This document shows, in pieces, positions 33,591 to 44,900 of a DNA stretch of 64,000 nt. The DNA lies in the NCBI GenBank assembly GCA_035578175.1, contig JAQMRL010000004.1, positions 38,370,901-38,434,900 of the forward strand, given 5' to 3'. Made by a program: the position numbers and the translations under genes. Position 1 is the stretch's first letter, and every line of letters begins with the position of its first letter. Source of the DNA: Catonia carolina. Its lineage: Eukaryota; Arthropoda; Insecta; Hemiptera; Achilidae. Under the pieces are notes generated by a model. It saw only the letters and a program-made list of their open reading frames with translations. It had not been told where the DNA came from and made no database searches.

Positions 33591-34611
33591 TAAATGCTAT
33601 TAATTAATTTAATTTAATTTTTAATTTGTATTAATTAATACTTATTAAATGTCAGAATAAATCTAGTTTATCGCCGTCAATAATTTAAGATATTTTATAG
33701 AAATTTTTGGGAAAATTTATAATAGCCTATATACAATAGTACTTAATTTATCCGCACCCTGTTAATTTTGACTTCGCTTAATCCGGAAAGCCATTTCACA
33801 GCAGATCAAAAAAATTACTTACTACTACCTATGTTAGGAATGCGAGGCTGAAGAAGACGGAATTAGCAAGCCCAAGCCGAAACTCAGTGAAGTCAAAGAC
33901 CACTTCGATTTCATTATTAAATACATGTTCCTGACAGTAAAAATGAGAACATATCTGGATATTATAAACATTTAAGGCACCTCCGTCAGTTGATTGTTCA
34001 AGAAATCAATTCCACAGGAAGACAACAGAAGATGAGCAGTTTCTAAACCTGTAAACGTGTCATGTGTAGTCAGTGAGGATGAGCCTGTATCTTCTGTTCT
34101 AAGCTGTAGGTACTAGTTTCAGGTCTCTGCATTTTTATAAATAAGTTACTGTTTGTTTTTAACTCAAAAATTCTCTTTCTTTCACGTACTTTTTAAAAAT
34201 AAATTTTTTTTTGGAAGATCGTTTCTTTGCTGTTCCTGAAAGTAACATCTTATCATTCGCCCACCCTATCAAAGCTGAGAAGCGATTCTTACCACTTTTC
34301 AGTATAAAGTTTTCACGGCGAACATACCAGTTGTTCCTAATATCTTGACAGCAACTTTTGCTTATGACACTACCATTTTTGATAGCGCTCTAAAGACTTC
34401 CTAAAGCCCCCTCCCTAAAGGCTCCCTAAAGTTATTTAAATTTTTGTCAGTAAAACAGAAATTACCGAATGACACATTCAGGTACGTAGCCAGGGGTGAG
34501 GCTTGTTGGCTTTAGCTCCCGTCCCTTGAAGGGAGATTAAAATTTCATACCAAACTAATATGCTGCGGATCCCTGGTTCGATTCTCCTGACTTTGTCCCC
34601 CCTCCCGAACC
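33591..34611. other. Unassigned; pogo-like end and a tRNA-like scrap
   Basis: Around 33760-33795, TTCGCTTAATCCGGAAAG resembles pogo-like termini elsewhere in the window. At about 34560-34590 'GGATCCCTGGTTCGATTCTC' looks like a SINE B-box region. No open gene is seen. Confidence 0.35.
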
Positions 34612-34690
34612 AAAATCCTTATTTATTTATTTATTTATTTAAGGTCGCATAGACTACAAGGTCATTAGCGACCACGTCACATATAAATAC
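34612..34690 (-). repeat. SINE family E tail fragment
   Basis: TTTATTTAAGGTCGCATAG ... GGTCATTAGCGACCAC matches the family E body seen at 43325 and 55560. The repeat starts with a TTTA tandem run. Confidence 0.5.
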
Positions 34691-35884
34691 ATGTAGCACA
34701 AAATTTTAAAGACACAAAATATTTAACAGACACAAACAAATACAATAAGGTCATCGATAAAAACAGAATGAAAAATTAGATTCAATGAAAATTTAGGCAA
34801 CATAAAAATAAAAAATGGAATGACACAATGAAAAATAACATATATGATTTTACAATTGTATAAAATCTAAAATTTTGTGAAATTTAAAAAAAAGTGTTTT
34901 GAACCGCTACTTTGTCTACCAAATTGAGTGCTAAATTGTTGTTAATTTAGCAAAATTTATTAATTTTGTCAAAATCCTTGGTTATGATTAGGTATGAAAT
35001 ATGGTTATGCATATAGGTATGTATATTAGTTATGAAAAGGTATTTTTAACGCAATTATTTCTTATGTACACAAAACTGTTACAAATCAGCAATTTCAAGT
35101 CAAATTTATTTCTGGCCTTCGGGCCAGCTCAGTCAACCAGCTGGTATAAAGCCGTTATTGTTTGTTAAGTAACATCAGTTGGTAAGCGACTTTGTATGGT
35201 GACCAGTTGACAGCCATCCGTGATTAAACTCTATTGGAGGTCCCAGTACAAATTTACGCCTAATCCACGTCAAACAATACAGCAAAAAAACAGCGATCAA
35301 AGTGGGTAGTTTTCAATACTGTAAAGTTCCCGATAACAAATACAAAAAAAAGTTATATCTTGTAACATCATGGTACGTTTATTAAACGCATAAAGTAGAT
35401 TGTTAAAAGAGGTATTATTTTATTCGTTGAGTTTACAGCAAACGAAGCCTTCTTGATATTGTTTTTTTAAGCCGGAGAATAACCAATGACGCAGTTCAGG
35501 TGCATTTACGTCAACATAAAACCTCCATTTAATTTTAACAATGTTATAATGTAAGTTGTTCTTCTGTATTACTTTACGAAGTCGAAAAAATGTTTAATAG
35601 CTTTATCATGAACCCTAGTTTTAAATTGGCCACCTTTGAGATCTTTGAAAATAGATGCGCTACTCAAAAAAGAGAATCTTCTCTATCTTCTCTATCGTTT
35701 TGAGTGTATTTCTATGTTGGTATTGTCATTAGAAAGTACGATATCATAAAAAGAAGAAAATCTATTAAATATAACATTTTGTACTACTTTGCTCAGGAAC
35801 GAGAAAACACGAGAACGCTCGTGTGTACGTTTACACACCCCTGGTGGAAATCCTACTGAAATCCTATTTTTACTTTTTCTCTAT
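34691..35884. other. Unassigned AT-rich sequence
   Basis: About 1.2 kb without recognised gene or repeat. Confidence 0.3.
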
Positions 35885-36808
35885 ATCTTTTTACTCTTGC
35901 CTACATGAATATTATAGAAAGGAAAGTATTGTTTTCATGTCGATTTTTCGAAATCGAGTTTCAGCGTATCTACTCGTTTTCAGATCCCCTGAACCCAAAA
36001 AACATGTTTTTAGCGATTGGTCTGTGTGCGTGGGTGTGTGAATAGAATATCTCAAGATCGGAACATCGTACAAAGTTTTAACGTGAAACTTAAGTTAGAT
36101 ATCACTAGAGGACCCGACGTGAAAATTTTCATCAAAATCGGTCAACCGGTAGTAGTTTATTCTTGTCATTTTTCACTTTTTTGCGATTTTTTGAAAAACG
36201 GCTCATACGATTTGTTTTAAAATCGCCTCATTTACGTACTACATTTTTTATGCTTTACAAGTTAAGGTAGGCGCCAAGTTTGCTAAAATTCTTGGAAAGG
36301 TTGTTTTCTCGTACAAAAATTGTTCTTTTAAGATTGCGACTTAAATATACATTTAGCGCAAAAATGTATATAATAAATGTTGTAGACAATTTAAAACCCT
36401 ACAACTTTTATTTGAAACATTTTTTGTATTACGCTTAGTTTAGCGGTAATTAGCGTTTTGCTGGTTTTTTCTCATAAAAAGTGTAAAAAAATAGATTTTT
36501 TAAAGATTTCAGCATTAGTATGGATTTTACGACGAAAGTATATATAATAAAATTTATAGAAAATTAAAAGATCTACAATTCTTACTTAGCATTTTTTTCT
36601 ACAGAGCCTAGTTTAGGGTGAAAGAGTGATTTTCCGTATTTTTAAGCCAAACTGAGGTTGATTTTCATTTTGCGTCTTTCACTCTCAATTAAAATAAGAT
36701 TATGTTTTTTGTTTATTTTTAATGTTTTATTATTAATGTTAGGTCATATTGTTCATTATTAGCATTGGCAAGAGAAAGTCGTGTGAGTGTTTCACATCAG
36801 ATTTTTTT
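35885..36808 (-). mobile_element. Family C element, copy C6
   Basis: Full-length minus-strand copy, from TTACTCTTGCCTACATGAAT to GGCAAGAGAAAGTCGTGTGA and GTGTTTCACATCAGATTTTT. The plus strand here reads two overlapping broken frames of ~70 codons that recur as similar peptides in C1 and C4. That reflects DNA similarity and possibly a former gene. Confidence 0.8.
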
Positions 36809-36837
36809 CGCTTGTAGATGTTATAAAATGTGAAAAC

Positions 36838-37066
36838 CAATCGAGATTGGTTGTTGATTATTTTGATGACACAATATCTTCCCATATTTTACTACGATCT
36901 TTAGATTGCGCCCGAGCTATGCATCGGACTTGCTGTCAAACTCAGTCGGGTTAATTAAACTTCTAGATTATTGCGGTTCCCGGTTTTACTTCACACTTTA
37001 CTTTTTCTATGTATCACTTACAGGACAGTATGAATTTTAATAAACACAGCTCTTTAGGAAGTTACA
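36838..37066 (-). repeat. Repeat family F, copy F2
   Basis: Reverse complement of F1 (22626-22862). Shared blocks include GCCCGAGCTATGCATCGGAC and CAGCTCTTTAGGAAGTTAC. It lies just after C6. Confidence 0.7.
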
Positions 37067-37163
37067 AAAGTAATATTCATTGATTTAGAAAAAATATAAA
37101 GTTATTTAGAAAAGTAAATCAATAATTTAAGTAGTTCATTAATTTCCTTCTATTTTTTTCTCA

Positions 37164-37438
37164 ACCCACCTTGTTTGTCTAGTGGTAAAGTCATTGCCGT
37201 AGTAAGCTGTTTAACAACTGATTTTTTGAGCAGAAGGTTCCGTGTTCAAATCCTAGTAAAGGTTTTATACTTTGATACCGATTTGAATAATAGACCGTAG
37301 TTACCGGTGTACTTTGATGGTTGGGGTTCAATTAACCATGCTCTCTCAGATGCCATTCTCATCCCATTGGGTCATTGAGTTGCTTAATGTACATAAATGA
37401 ACAGACTGCAACGTGCACACATTGAGGATTAAAAAAAA
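37164..37438 (+). repeat. SINE family B, copy B3
   Basis: Head ACCTTGTTTGTCTAGTGGTA, B-box GTTCAAATCC, tail GGATTAAAAAAAA. It is flanked by TTCTCA (37158-37163 and 37439-37444), a short target duplication. About 40 bp of the tail body is missing relative to B5. Confidence 0.85.
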
Positions 37439-37541
37439 TTCTCATTTTGACCCAAAATTCTCTATTATATACAGTACATTAATTATTAGGTATAAACAGA
37501 TTAATTACATTTAATTTTGTTAATATAAATTTTACGTTATA

Positions 37542-38898
37542 TAGGGTGATTCAAAAAGAGCGCCGGTTTTGATATATCAAATTAAGAGATTTATTTTATT
37601 GAAAAACTGAAAATAAATACATCAACAAGTTCATCTTACCTTCCGATTTCATGTATGAAAAATGATGTCATGCATGTGTCCTCCTCTACTGCGCTGGCAC
37701 GCATCAACTCTGTCCATGAAATTGGATATTACTGCACGACAAGTTTCGACTTCCATTTGCCCGATAACCCGTCGAATTTCCTCCTTCAAGTCATTGATGT
37801 TTCGGGGTTTATTGGCATACACCAATGACTTCAGATGACCCCAAAGATGAAAGTCACAAGGCGTCAAGTCACACGACCTTGGTGGCCATTGATGGTCGGA
37901 ATTACGAGAAATGATGCGATCTTGGAACCGTTCACGAAGCAACAACATTGTTTCTCGTGCAGCGTGACAGGTGGCACCATCCTGCTGAAACCACAACTCG
38001 TCAATGTCCATTCCATCCAAATGACGCCACAAAAACTCCCTAATCATCGTACGGTATCGGTCTCCATTTACTGTCACGGCTTGTCCTTCTTGATTTTCAA
38101 AAAAGTAAGGGCCGATGATACCGCCCGACCAAAAGCCGCACCAAACTGTCACTCGCTGTGCATACATTTCCCTTGCATTAACCACGTGAGGGTTTTCTAA
38201 ACCCCACATACGGCAGTTCTGTTTATTAACAAAACCGTTTAAGTGGAAAAGCGCCTCATCACTGAAAATGATTTTGTTTGCGAAGGTGTCATCATCCTGC
38301 CGTTTTCTCAATACCCAGTCAACAAACTGTCGTCTCTTCTGGTGGTCTGCCACTTTCAAATGTTGCGTCAACTGAATTTTATACGGGTGATATTGGAGAT
38401 CGTACCGAAGAATTCTCCGTACAGAAGAACATCGTAAACCCAATTGTTGAGAACGGCGACGTATTGATTTTGCTGGGCTAACAGCCACACTGTCACGAAC
38501 CAACGCAACGTTCTGCTCAGTTCGGCCAGAACGACGACGTCCAGAACTTTTAAGGTCGACTGTTGAACCCGTCTCAAAAAACTTTTTCATGAGCCTGCGA
38601 ACTGTTGATTCATTCGGTGCTTCATTACGTCCTAGAGTACCGCGAAGTCGCCTGACAGTAGCCGCATAACTTTCTCCACTCTGGTAAAATGTTTTAACGA
38701 TTAACACTCGTGCAATAGTAAACTTCTCGATGGTTAGACACAGACTGCGAGAGTACTACACTGCGAACAAGAGAAACTACAACTGAATCGTCAATCGGAA
38801 TGTTCTCCGAAATAGAAATGAGGTCTAACAATGTTGCCAACCGATAAACAAAAATTTACCAGCCGTTTATAAACCGGCGCTCTTTTTGAATCACCCGT
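37542..38898 (-). mobile_element. Near-intact rosa-like Tc1/mariner transposon
   Basis: Perfect 26 bp terminal inverted repeats (37544-37569 and 38871-38896), each starting GGGTGATTCAAAAAGAGCGC from its outer end. They bracket one long transposase frame. Total length is about 1.36 kb. TA lies directly outside the left repeat; on the right the nearest TA is 38899-38900, so the exact outermost bases are uncertain. Identical inverted repeats and an open frame indicate a young copy, unlike every other DNA transposon in the window. Confidence 0.92.
37649..38707 (-). CDS. Transposase, Tc1/mariner superfamily, DD41D (rosa-like)
   Basis: The enzyme would cut and paste its own element at TA sites in the nucleus. 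The 352-residue frame begins with a helix-turn-helix region (residues ~1-110: VKTFYQSGESYAATVRRLRG, then a basic GRRRSG hinge). A DDE core follows, with first D in IIFSDEALFHLNG (about 145-158), second D in WFQQDGATCHAA (about 240-251) and third D in CDLTPCDFHLWG (about 280-290). Counting residues between the last two aspartates gives 41, the spacing of the rosa group. Length is normal for the family and no internal stop is present. The frame opens at GTG. Upstream in frame are TIEKFTIAR codons, which look like the true N-terminus, and a TAG (38756-38758), but no ATG lies between. The start codon may therefore be lost, or translation may begin at a non-AUG codon. The last residues end with a TGA at 37649-37651. 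The identification is strong; whether it is active is open. Confidence 0.93.
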   Translation of the reverse strand: MLIVKTFYQSGESYAATVRRLRGTLGRNEAPNESTVRRLMKKFFETGSTVDLKSSGRRRSGRTEQNVALVRDSVAVSPAKSIRRRSQQLGLRCSSVRRILRYDLQYHPYKIQLTQHLKVADHQKRRQFVDWVLRKRQDDDTFANKIIFSDEALFHLNGFVNKQNCRMWGLENPHVVNAREMYAQRVTVWCGFWSGGIIGPYFFENQEGQAVTVNGDRYRTMIREFLWRHLDGMDIDELWFQQDGATCHAARETMLLLRERFQDRIISRNSDHQWPPRSCDLTPCDFHLWGHLKSLVYANKPRNINDLKEEIRRVIGQMEVETCRAVISNFMDRVDACQRSRGGHMHDIIFHT

Positions 38899-39022
38899 TA
38901 ATACAGTATAACATGTTAGGCCTAATTTCATGAATTATTTAAACGATGAAATTTATTATACGGTTAAGAAACCGTTTTATTAATGTCACCTCTATATTTA
39001 ATTACAATTCCAACAGCTTCAA

Positions 39023-39328
39023 TTTTTATCCCAAATGTGTGTACGTTGCAATATGTTCAATTTAAGAACATTACGCAATATGATGAACCAATGAGATGAG
39101 GATGATATATATGACGTGTGAAACAGGTGTAATTTTGTACAGACTCAGACCGACCATTTAAAATAGTGTATGGTTAATTGAACCCCAACCATCAAAGTGT
39201 ATTGGTAATCATTGTCAGGTATTCAAATCCGTAAAAACGTAAAACTACGTTCACTAGGATTTGAACCACGGAAACTTCTCCGAAAATCAGCTGTTAAACA
39301 ACTGACTCTCGGTGATATTTATCACGTA
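39023..39328 (-). repeat. SINE family B, copy B4 (head truncated)
   Basis: Minus-strand copy from the tail (CCAAATGTGTGTACGTTGC) to the start of the head (GACTCTCGGTGATATTTATC). It includes the B-box complement GGATTTGAACC. The first ~20 bp of the tRNA-like head are missing. Confidence 0.8.
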
Positions 39329-39365
39329 TTCACATATTTATCACGATATTATTATAATATTATCA

Positions 39366-39460
39366 CGGCATATTTTCATACGTCACAAAAAATCATTTCA
39401 TCCTTCACCGTCTGCATTAGCTGTAATTGCAGAACAGTCGGACGTTAAACAAAAAAAAAA
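39366..39460 (+). repeat. SINE family D tail fragment (D2)
   Basis: GGCATATTTTCATACGTCAC through CATCCTTCACCGTCTGCATT to GTCGGACGTTAAACAAA matches the body of D1 (53570-53734) on the opposite strand. It is 5'-truncated and lacks the tRNA-like head. Confidence 0.8.
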
Positions 39461-40061
39461 TTCCTTTAAATTACCGAACACTAAAAGCTTTATCAAAATA
39501 TTTCTGGATATTATAAAATGTATTTCATAGTAAACTAAGTGAAAACTCTGTGACATTGTCAATAACAGACTATTTTAACCGAGCGTGCAATTTTCATAAA
39601 ATCATATAGTACAGAACAACATCAAAACAGGCTAATCAAAATGTGGCAATAGATTTCATGACACCATTGTAACAGATTGACAATTAACATGCATGTAATT
39701 TTATATTTAAAACCTGGGAACTGCGAAAATGAGATATGTGTGGTTTCGTCATGCGTTTATAAAGGTTTGTAGACCAACAAGGTAATTTAAAATCAAATTT
39801 TCTCCTGTCATAAATTGAAACTCGAGAGTTATTTGTTCAGATTATTATATACTAGCAATTTCGTTTACCCTCACAGAAGAGCATTAAATTTTCCGGTTTT
39901 AATTATTTTGTTCCTATCTCTAATACTATAATAATAATAGTTTCGTTTTTTCAGAATTTTAAATAATCATATTGTAACATTGTTTGTGATATTCTAGAAA
40001 TAGCTAAGGGAATAAATTATGTATTGAATGAAGCGGTGTGTATTCAAAAAGGATAATGGAT
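39461..40061. other. Unassigned AT-rich sequence
   Basis: No gene or repeat recognised. Confidence 0.3.
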
Positions 40062-40415
40062 TGCCCATAACAGGCAAATGGAGTGTTAAATTATTTACAG
40101 TGTTAATTATGTATTATTATTTTGCTCGATCTGCAAGCTACAGGACTACAAAAATTAGTTTTGTTTCTTATCACATGGTCAGCCATTTATATGACTGAAG
40201 CATTTAAAAACAGAAGAGTTAGAGGTGTAAAAGATACTAGTCAGAGTTATCTACTCTGAGAGTACTGAATTTCATTTAATAGCCAAACCCTGTGGTGAAT
40301 GAAGTGAAGGTGTCATTTGCAGGGTTGAAAGTAGGCGCTTTTCAGAGGACTTTGCATGCTGATAAGCACAAGTTACTTTTCCATTCAGTGAGGAAGGCAA
40401 TTGTAAATCACCTTG
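40062..40415 (+). repeat. SINE family A, copy A12 (3'-truncated)
   Basis: Starts TGCCCATAACAGGCAAATGG and follows the family to GGCAATTGTAAATCACCTTG, then stops. About 24 bp of extra sequence (TGTTAATTATGTATTATTAT...) lies within the 5' third. Just downstream is a small run of 'GAATAGGGTA' units (40431-40462). Confidence 0.85.
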
Positions 40416-40462
40416 TTTGTTGTCTTCCTAGAATAGGGTAGAATAGAGTAAAATAGGGTAGA

Positions 40463-42656
40463 CCTATATTGCGGCTATTGTGTATTTATTTTAGTACATG
40501 CTATTTTATTTTGTTCTTTAAGCTGTTGTTTTCATTATTTTTCTAGAAATTTAAGGTAGGATTTATAAAAAAACTGGCTCTTTAGTCGGCCAGTGCAGCA
40601 ATACCGAGGCATGTAAAGAATACCGGTCGAACGTTTGTAGTGAATCAGTTTTGTTACAAGTTCTAACAGAGTGTGTTAAAACCGTTGTGCGTATTGAGAA
40701 GTTATTCGTAGCGGCAAAATAGTATATGCATTTTAAAAAAAATTTAAGAGGTACAATCCATACAATTATTATTATTTGTAAATGACCATATTTTCTTTTA
40801 AGTTTAACTCTTCGATTTTTAATAATATTGCGTAATAAATTAAATTTATTTTATATTAAGTAATTTAATCGTAATTGACTAGTATTTATAACCGTAATAG
40901 TTTATTGTAATAAATAAATTCGTTAGTAAATATTTGTTTATAAGTTTAAAAAGAAGTTTTATCATTTATTAATAATTGTATCCCGAAAGAACCATGCAAT
41001 TAACGATACAGTATTTTAAATAGTGATTCTGTTTGTCGTTAAATTCAGAGTTCTATGAACGGATTTAAAATATTTTTATGGTCGTAAAGAGGACATTTCA
41101 TAAAATGTCCACAGAATTCATAAATTCTGTGAAAAATCAGAAAATGAAAATTATTAAAAGCGGTACCGAGATTTTACATAGCAGATAAAATAATTGAATT
41201 AGTTTCGATGGTGCTGCTATTCTGGCTGCAACGTTGCAAAGTTCTACTATGTCAGTTCAATTTGTTTTGCAGGATCGTTATAGTAGTGTTAGTGTTATTG
41301 TTATAGACTGTAAATATTGTAATCTAGAACTTAAAGACATATTAGAATATTTTAATGAACCATTAAAAGTGTTAATGTAATTGTGAAATTTGTTGTTAAG
41401 CATAAATTTAATAAAATTAAATAATAATAATTTAAACAATTAATAATATTATTGTACAAATTTATTTGCATGGACCAGCTAATAGGCCTATATAATATAT
41501 TATTGTAATGTTATTCTTTCGGGACCTGGTTATTAATAACAAAACTTCCTTTTAAACTTACAAGTAGGCCTATTTATTTATTTACAAATTGATGAACTAC
41601 AGGAAATAAAATTATTATTGTTTTTTTTTTTACAGAAAACGATGCAAGTTAGCAGTTTGCTCCAATTTATTTCAGGAACCTCTTAGGTCAAAATTCTCAA
41701 TTTTATTTTACAAGTAACTTAATTTTAAAAAGACAAAAAAATACATTTAGTATTAAAGGGAACAACCCTCTGAACAAATTATATTTTTAATATTGTTTTT
41801 TATTGAAACGCAGTATATGATACCAATTTTTCAAAAGGTTAGGTTTTTTGACTTTCTGGAACCGATTCAAATAGTGATGACTGAGTCAGTCAATAGGGCT
41901 TTTCCATTTACATAAATAGAGATGACCAATAAAAAATCATCCTTAGATTCTACAAACAACATCAAATCATCAGCGAAAATATGAAAAATTAATTTAATAA
42001 ATTTATTATTTTCTGCCTCGGTCTTATAAGGTTGAACTTTTTATTAATGTATTAATATACAAATTGATTTTACAACAACTAAATCAAGATGGCTTCTGTA
42101 CATGTATTTCAGTAGAATTAAATTCTTTTGCTAGTATTATTAGCATATTGTCTTCATTTATCAGAGAAATAATCAACTTACTGAATATTCATTCCTGCCT
42201 GTCTAGTTGCGGTATACATGAAATTCAGGTAGGTAAGCAGAGGTTGCACGTCGTTCTATGTTAGTTGGATAAGGGTACATGTATGTATGTATAATACATA
42301 CAAGAAGAGTGTAGGCTTACACATGCATGTATCTATCGCAGAACCGGATAGCGAGATTCGCTCTCAAACGGATGCTGTTTTAAACCAAACTAAACAAGCA
42401 TCTTCAGTTATCTATTCACATCTTTAACCACTTTTATCTTTCTCTTTAAGTAGCGACTACATATCTAATCTTGCACGTCGTAAATTTACTTACAAATTTA
42501 ATTCAAACCCTCTTTTTTAAGCATAACCTTTTTTCCATTTCACCATTTGTAAGTTAGAATATAATTATTACACACAATTACTTTGCTAATCCGAAATTTT
42601 GGTTTATCCGAAGTGATTTCTAATTTTTTAACACGATTTTTTTAGTATAAAACTTG
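40463..42656. other. Unassigned AT-rich sequence
   Basis: Over 2 kb with no recognised gene. It contains the twin hairpins at 41091-41130, two TAGGCCTA sites (41483-41490, 41565-41572) and, just before C7, a pogo-like 'TTTATCCGAAGTG' piece (about 42602). Confidence 0.3.
41091..41130. repeat. Two adjacent perfect hairpins with the same loop
   Basis: GGACATTT-CATA-AAATGTCC (41091-41110) is followed without a gap by ACAGAATT-CATA-AATTCTGT (41111-41130). Each has a perfect 8 bp stem and the same CATA loop. Function unknown. Confidence 0.9.
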
Positions 42657-43262
42657 TAAAGATCAGGTGTGAAACGTTCACACGAATTTTCGCATGCCAA
42701 TGTAAATTATTAACCATAAATTTATGTTTAATTATGAGTAAACAATGTAAAAAAAAAACATAACGTAATTTTAATCATGAGTTAATGATGCTAACTGATA
42801 ATCAACCTTTATTAAACTTTGATTTTGATGAGAAAAATACGAAAAATCACTAATCCAAATCCAAAAATCACTGAACGATAAAATGTAGAAAAACACACTT
42901 TAAATAAAAATCTTCGGTTTTTCAAATTTTAATTTTACAGGCTTTTGCCATAAAATTTATATTAAGGCTGCAATCTTTAATTTTTTGAACGTTTCAATGA
43001 GAAAAATATGGAAAATAACAAATTGATTTTATCTTAGGCTCTGTACAAAAAACCGACTGAAATTTTTAGTTTACGATTAATTTTTAAAATTTTTATAATA
43101 TTGTTTTTTCTCAAATAAATGAGTATTAAGGCCGCAACCTTTAAAAAATCATTTTTTACCACTTAAACACAACCTTCCACGAATATCAGCAGACATACCG
43201 CTTACCCCATCTTGTAGAGTAAAAAAATGTAGTAAATGAGGTGATTTTTAACAATATCGTAA
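42657..43262 (+). mobile_element. Family C element, copy C7 (right end missing)
   Basis: Begins GATCAGGTGTGAAACGTTC, with CGCATGCC in place of CTCTTGCC, so the left inverted end is worn. Two internal subunits are present. Similarity stops near CAATATCGTAAAAAG. It is the most diverged copy. Confidence 0.7.
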
Positions 43263-43319
43263 AAAGATTTCCTGGTAATACCATTTTTAGGAATATTACA
43301 ATTGAAATATACATTTTAT

Positions 43320-43492
43320 TTTAGTTTATTTTAAGTCGCATCAACATCTTGGTTATTAGCGACTACTTTGGCTTACAAAACATGGGTTTTGAAACATAAT
43401 CATTTCTAGACCCTTACCCGGGAAACCCGAATCCGGGGCCTTCCGCTTGGTAGGCTAGTACTTTAACCAGACCAGCTACGGAAGCGGCCAAA
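43320..43492 (-). repeat. SINE family E, copy E2
   Basis: Minus-strand copy. The tail body is TTTAAGTCGCATCAACATCT...ATTAGCGACTAC, then the tRNA-like head on the minus strand with CGTAGCTGGTCTGGTTAAAG and a B-box-like GATTCGGGTTTCCCGG. Close in layout to 55556-55715. Confidence 0.75.
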
Positions 43493-43639
43493 AATATTTA
43501 TTTTTATTCACAGAATTTACCACTTTTTTTAAATTTTGCTGTTATTAACACATACCTTACAACTTTTATTCAAACCTCTTTGTTTTTTTTTCTCCCGGAC
43601 AGGGCAAATTTAGCCCACAAGAGAGGACTTCGACATTTC

Positions 43640-44095
43640 TGGAAGCGCTTTTTGCAGCTCATATTCTCAGAATTTTTTCACTGTATGTTTTTCTCCATTC
43701 TTCTGTTCATCCTGTGTTCTGTTTTTACTCTTCATGGAAGCTCTTAAAATCTAGAATTACTAGTCTGAATTTGGTTCGGTTCATTAAGTTTCCTAGCTTA
43801 TTCCAATTTTCTCAAAATCATTTCTGACTTCTTTAATCCATTTATACGATACCTTGGGTCTATTGGTTAGTGTCTTAAAAACTAGTTTTGTCAACCGGTT
43901 TTCATCTAATCTATGCCCGTACAATTTAGTCTTCTTTTTCCAATCGTTTCCATTAATCGTTCATTTTCCCTGTACAGTTTTCTCGCCCTCGTAACTTTGT
44001 CCGTCTACTATCTACGGACCTATTATCTCTTGGAGGATCTTTCTCTCAAATTTCTCAGTTTCTCTTAGTCCAGCTATCTCGGTCATTCTAAAGCA
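43640..44095 (-). pseudogene. LINE C-terminal fragment, degenerate
   Basis: On the minus strand: AGLRETEKFERKILQEIIGP (about 44070), KKKTKLYGHRLDENRLTKLV (about 43940) and VSYKWIKEVRNDFEKIG (about 43850). These are typical post-RT blocks of insect LINEs. Frameshifts are frequent. It abuts the next fragment, of opposite strand, at 44096. Confidence 0.7.
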
Positions 44096-44900
44096 TTCGT
44101 GTACAGACACAGGTTTTATCACAGTATTATAATGTCTAATCTTGGCTTGTATAGTCATACAGTGAAGTTCCTAGGAGTATCTCTAGATAGACTTTTGTCT
44201 TGGGACTTCTATACCAATCAAGTTAGTAGTAAAATATCATCTGGGGTATTTGCACTAAAACAAATTGCTAGATTAAATGATAAAAATTTACTAATGGCTC
44301 CTTATCATGGCCTCATTCTGTCTCATATCCGTTATGGTATCTTAGTATGGGGTAATTCTAGCATGGGTAATATGAATAGGGTTTTTAAAATTTAAAAGAA
44401 AGCTATTAGGTGTATGGTGGGAGCTAACCAGCTAACCTCATGCAGGCCACTATTTAAAGAGCTTAAATTGCTTACAGTTCCCTCTCTACATTTTTGAGGT
44501 GATTATGTATGTTAGGCAAAATAATTTTATGCAGAATTTCAATGTTCGCATTCATAACACGAGAAACAGAATGATTATTATGAGGCTAATCACTCCACAA
44601 AATCGTTTGAACAAAAACCTACTTATGCAGGGAGAAAATTCATGAATAAATTACCCCAATTTTAAAAACGTAGTGATAATTTGCATTCCTTTAAAGAAAT
44701 CTGAAAAATTACTTGATCGGTGAAACGTTTTATAGCGAACAAGAATTTCTTTCTTAATAGTAGTGATACATTGTTTGATTCTTATATGTATTTCAGGGGT
44801 TATAACTGACATGTCCTATACTCCTCTTGGAGTCTCCAGGACCCAAAAAAATCTCTTTGTATTAAACAATATTTCTAAAATTAAGTGGAATTAGAAATGC
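44096..44900 (+). pseudogene. Jockey-like LINE RT C-terminus and 3' end
   Basis: HTVKFLGVSLDRLLSWDFYT (about 44157), MAPYHGLILSHIRYGILVWG (about 44293), then after a stop KKAIRCMVGANQLTSCRPLF and LKLLTVPSLHF. A later frame gives KPTYAGRKFMNKLPQF near 44620. A 98-codon part is still open (44099-44395), but the whole is 5'-truncated and broken. Confidence 0.8.

Noticed and set aside
37835..38200. 121-codon plus-strand frame
   Set aside because: It is the antisense shadow of the transposase gene.
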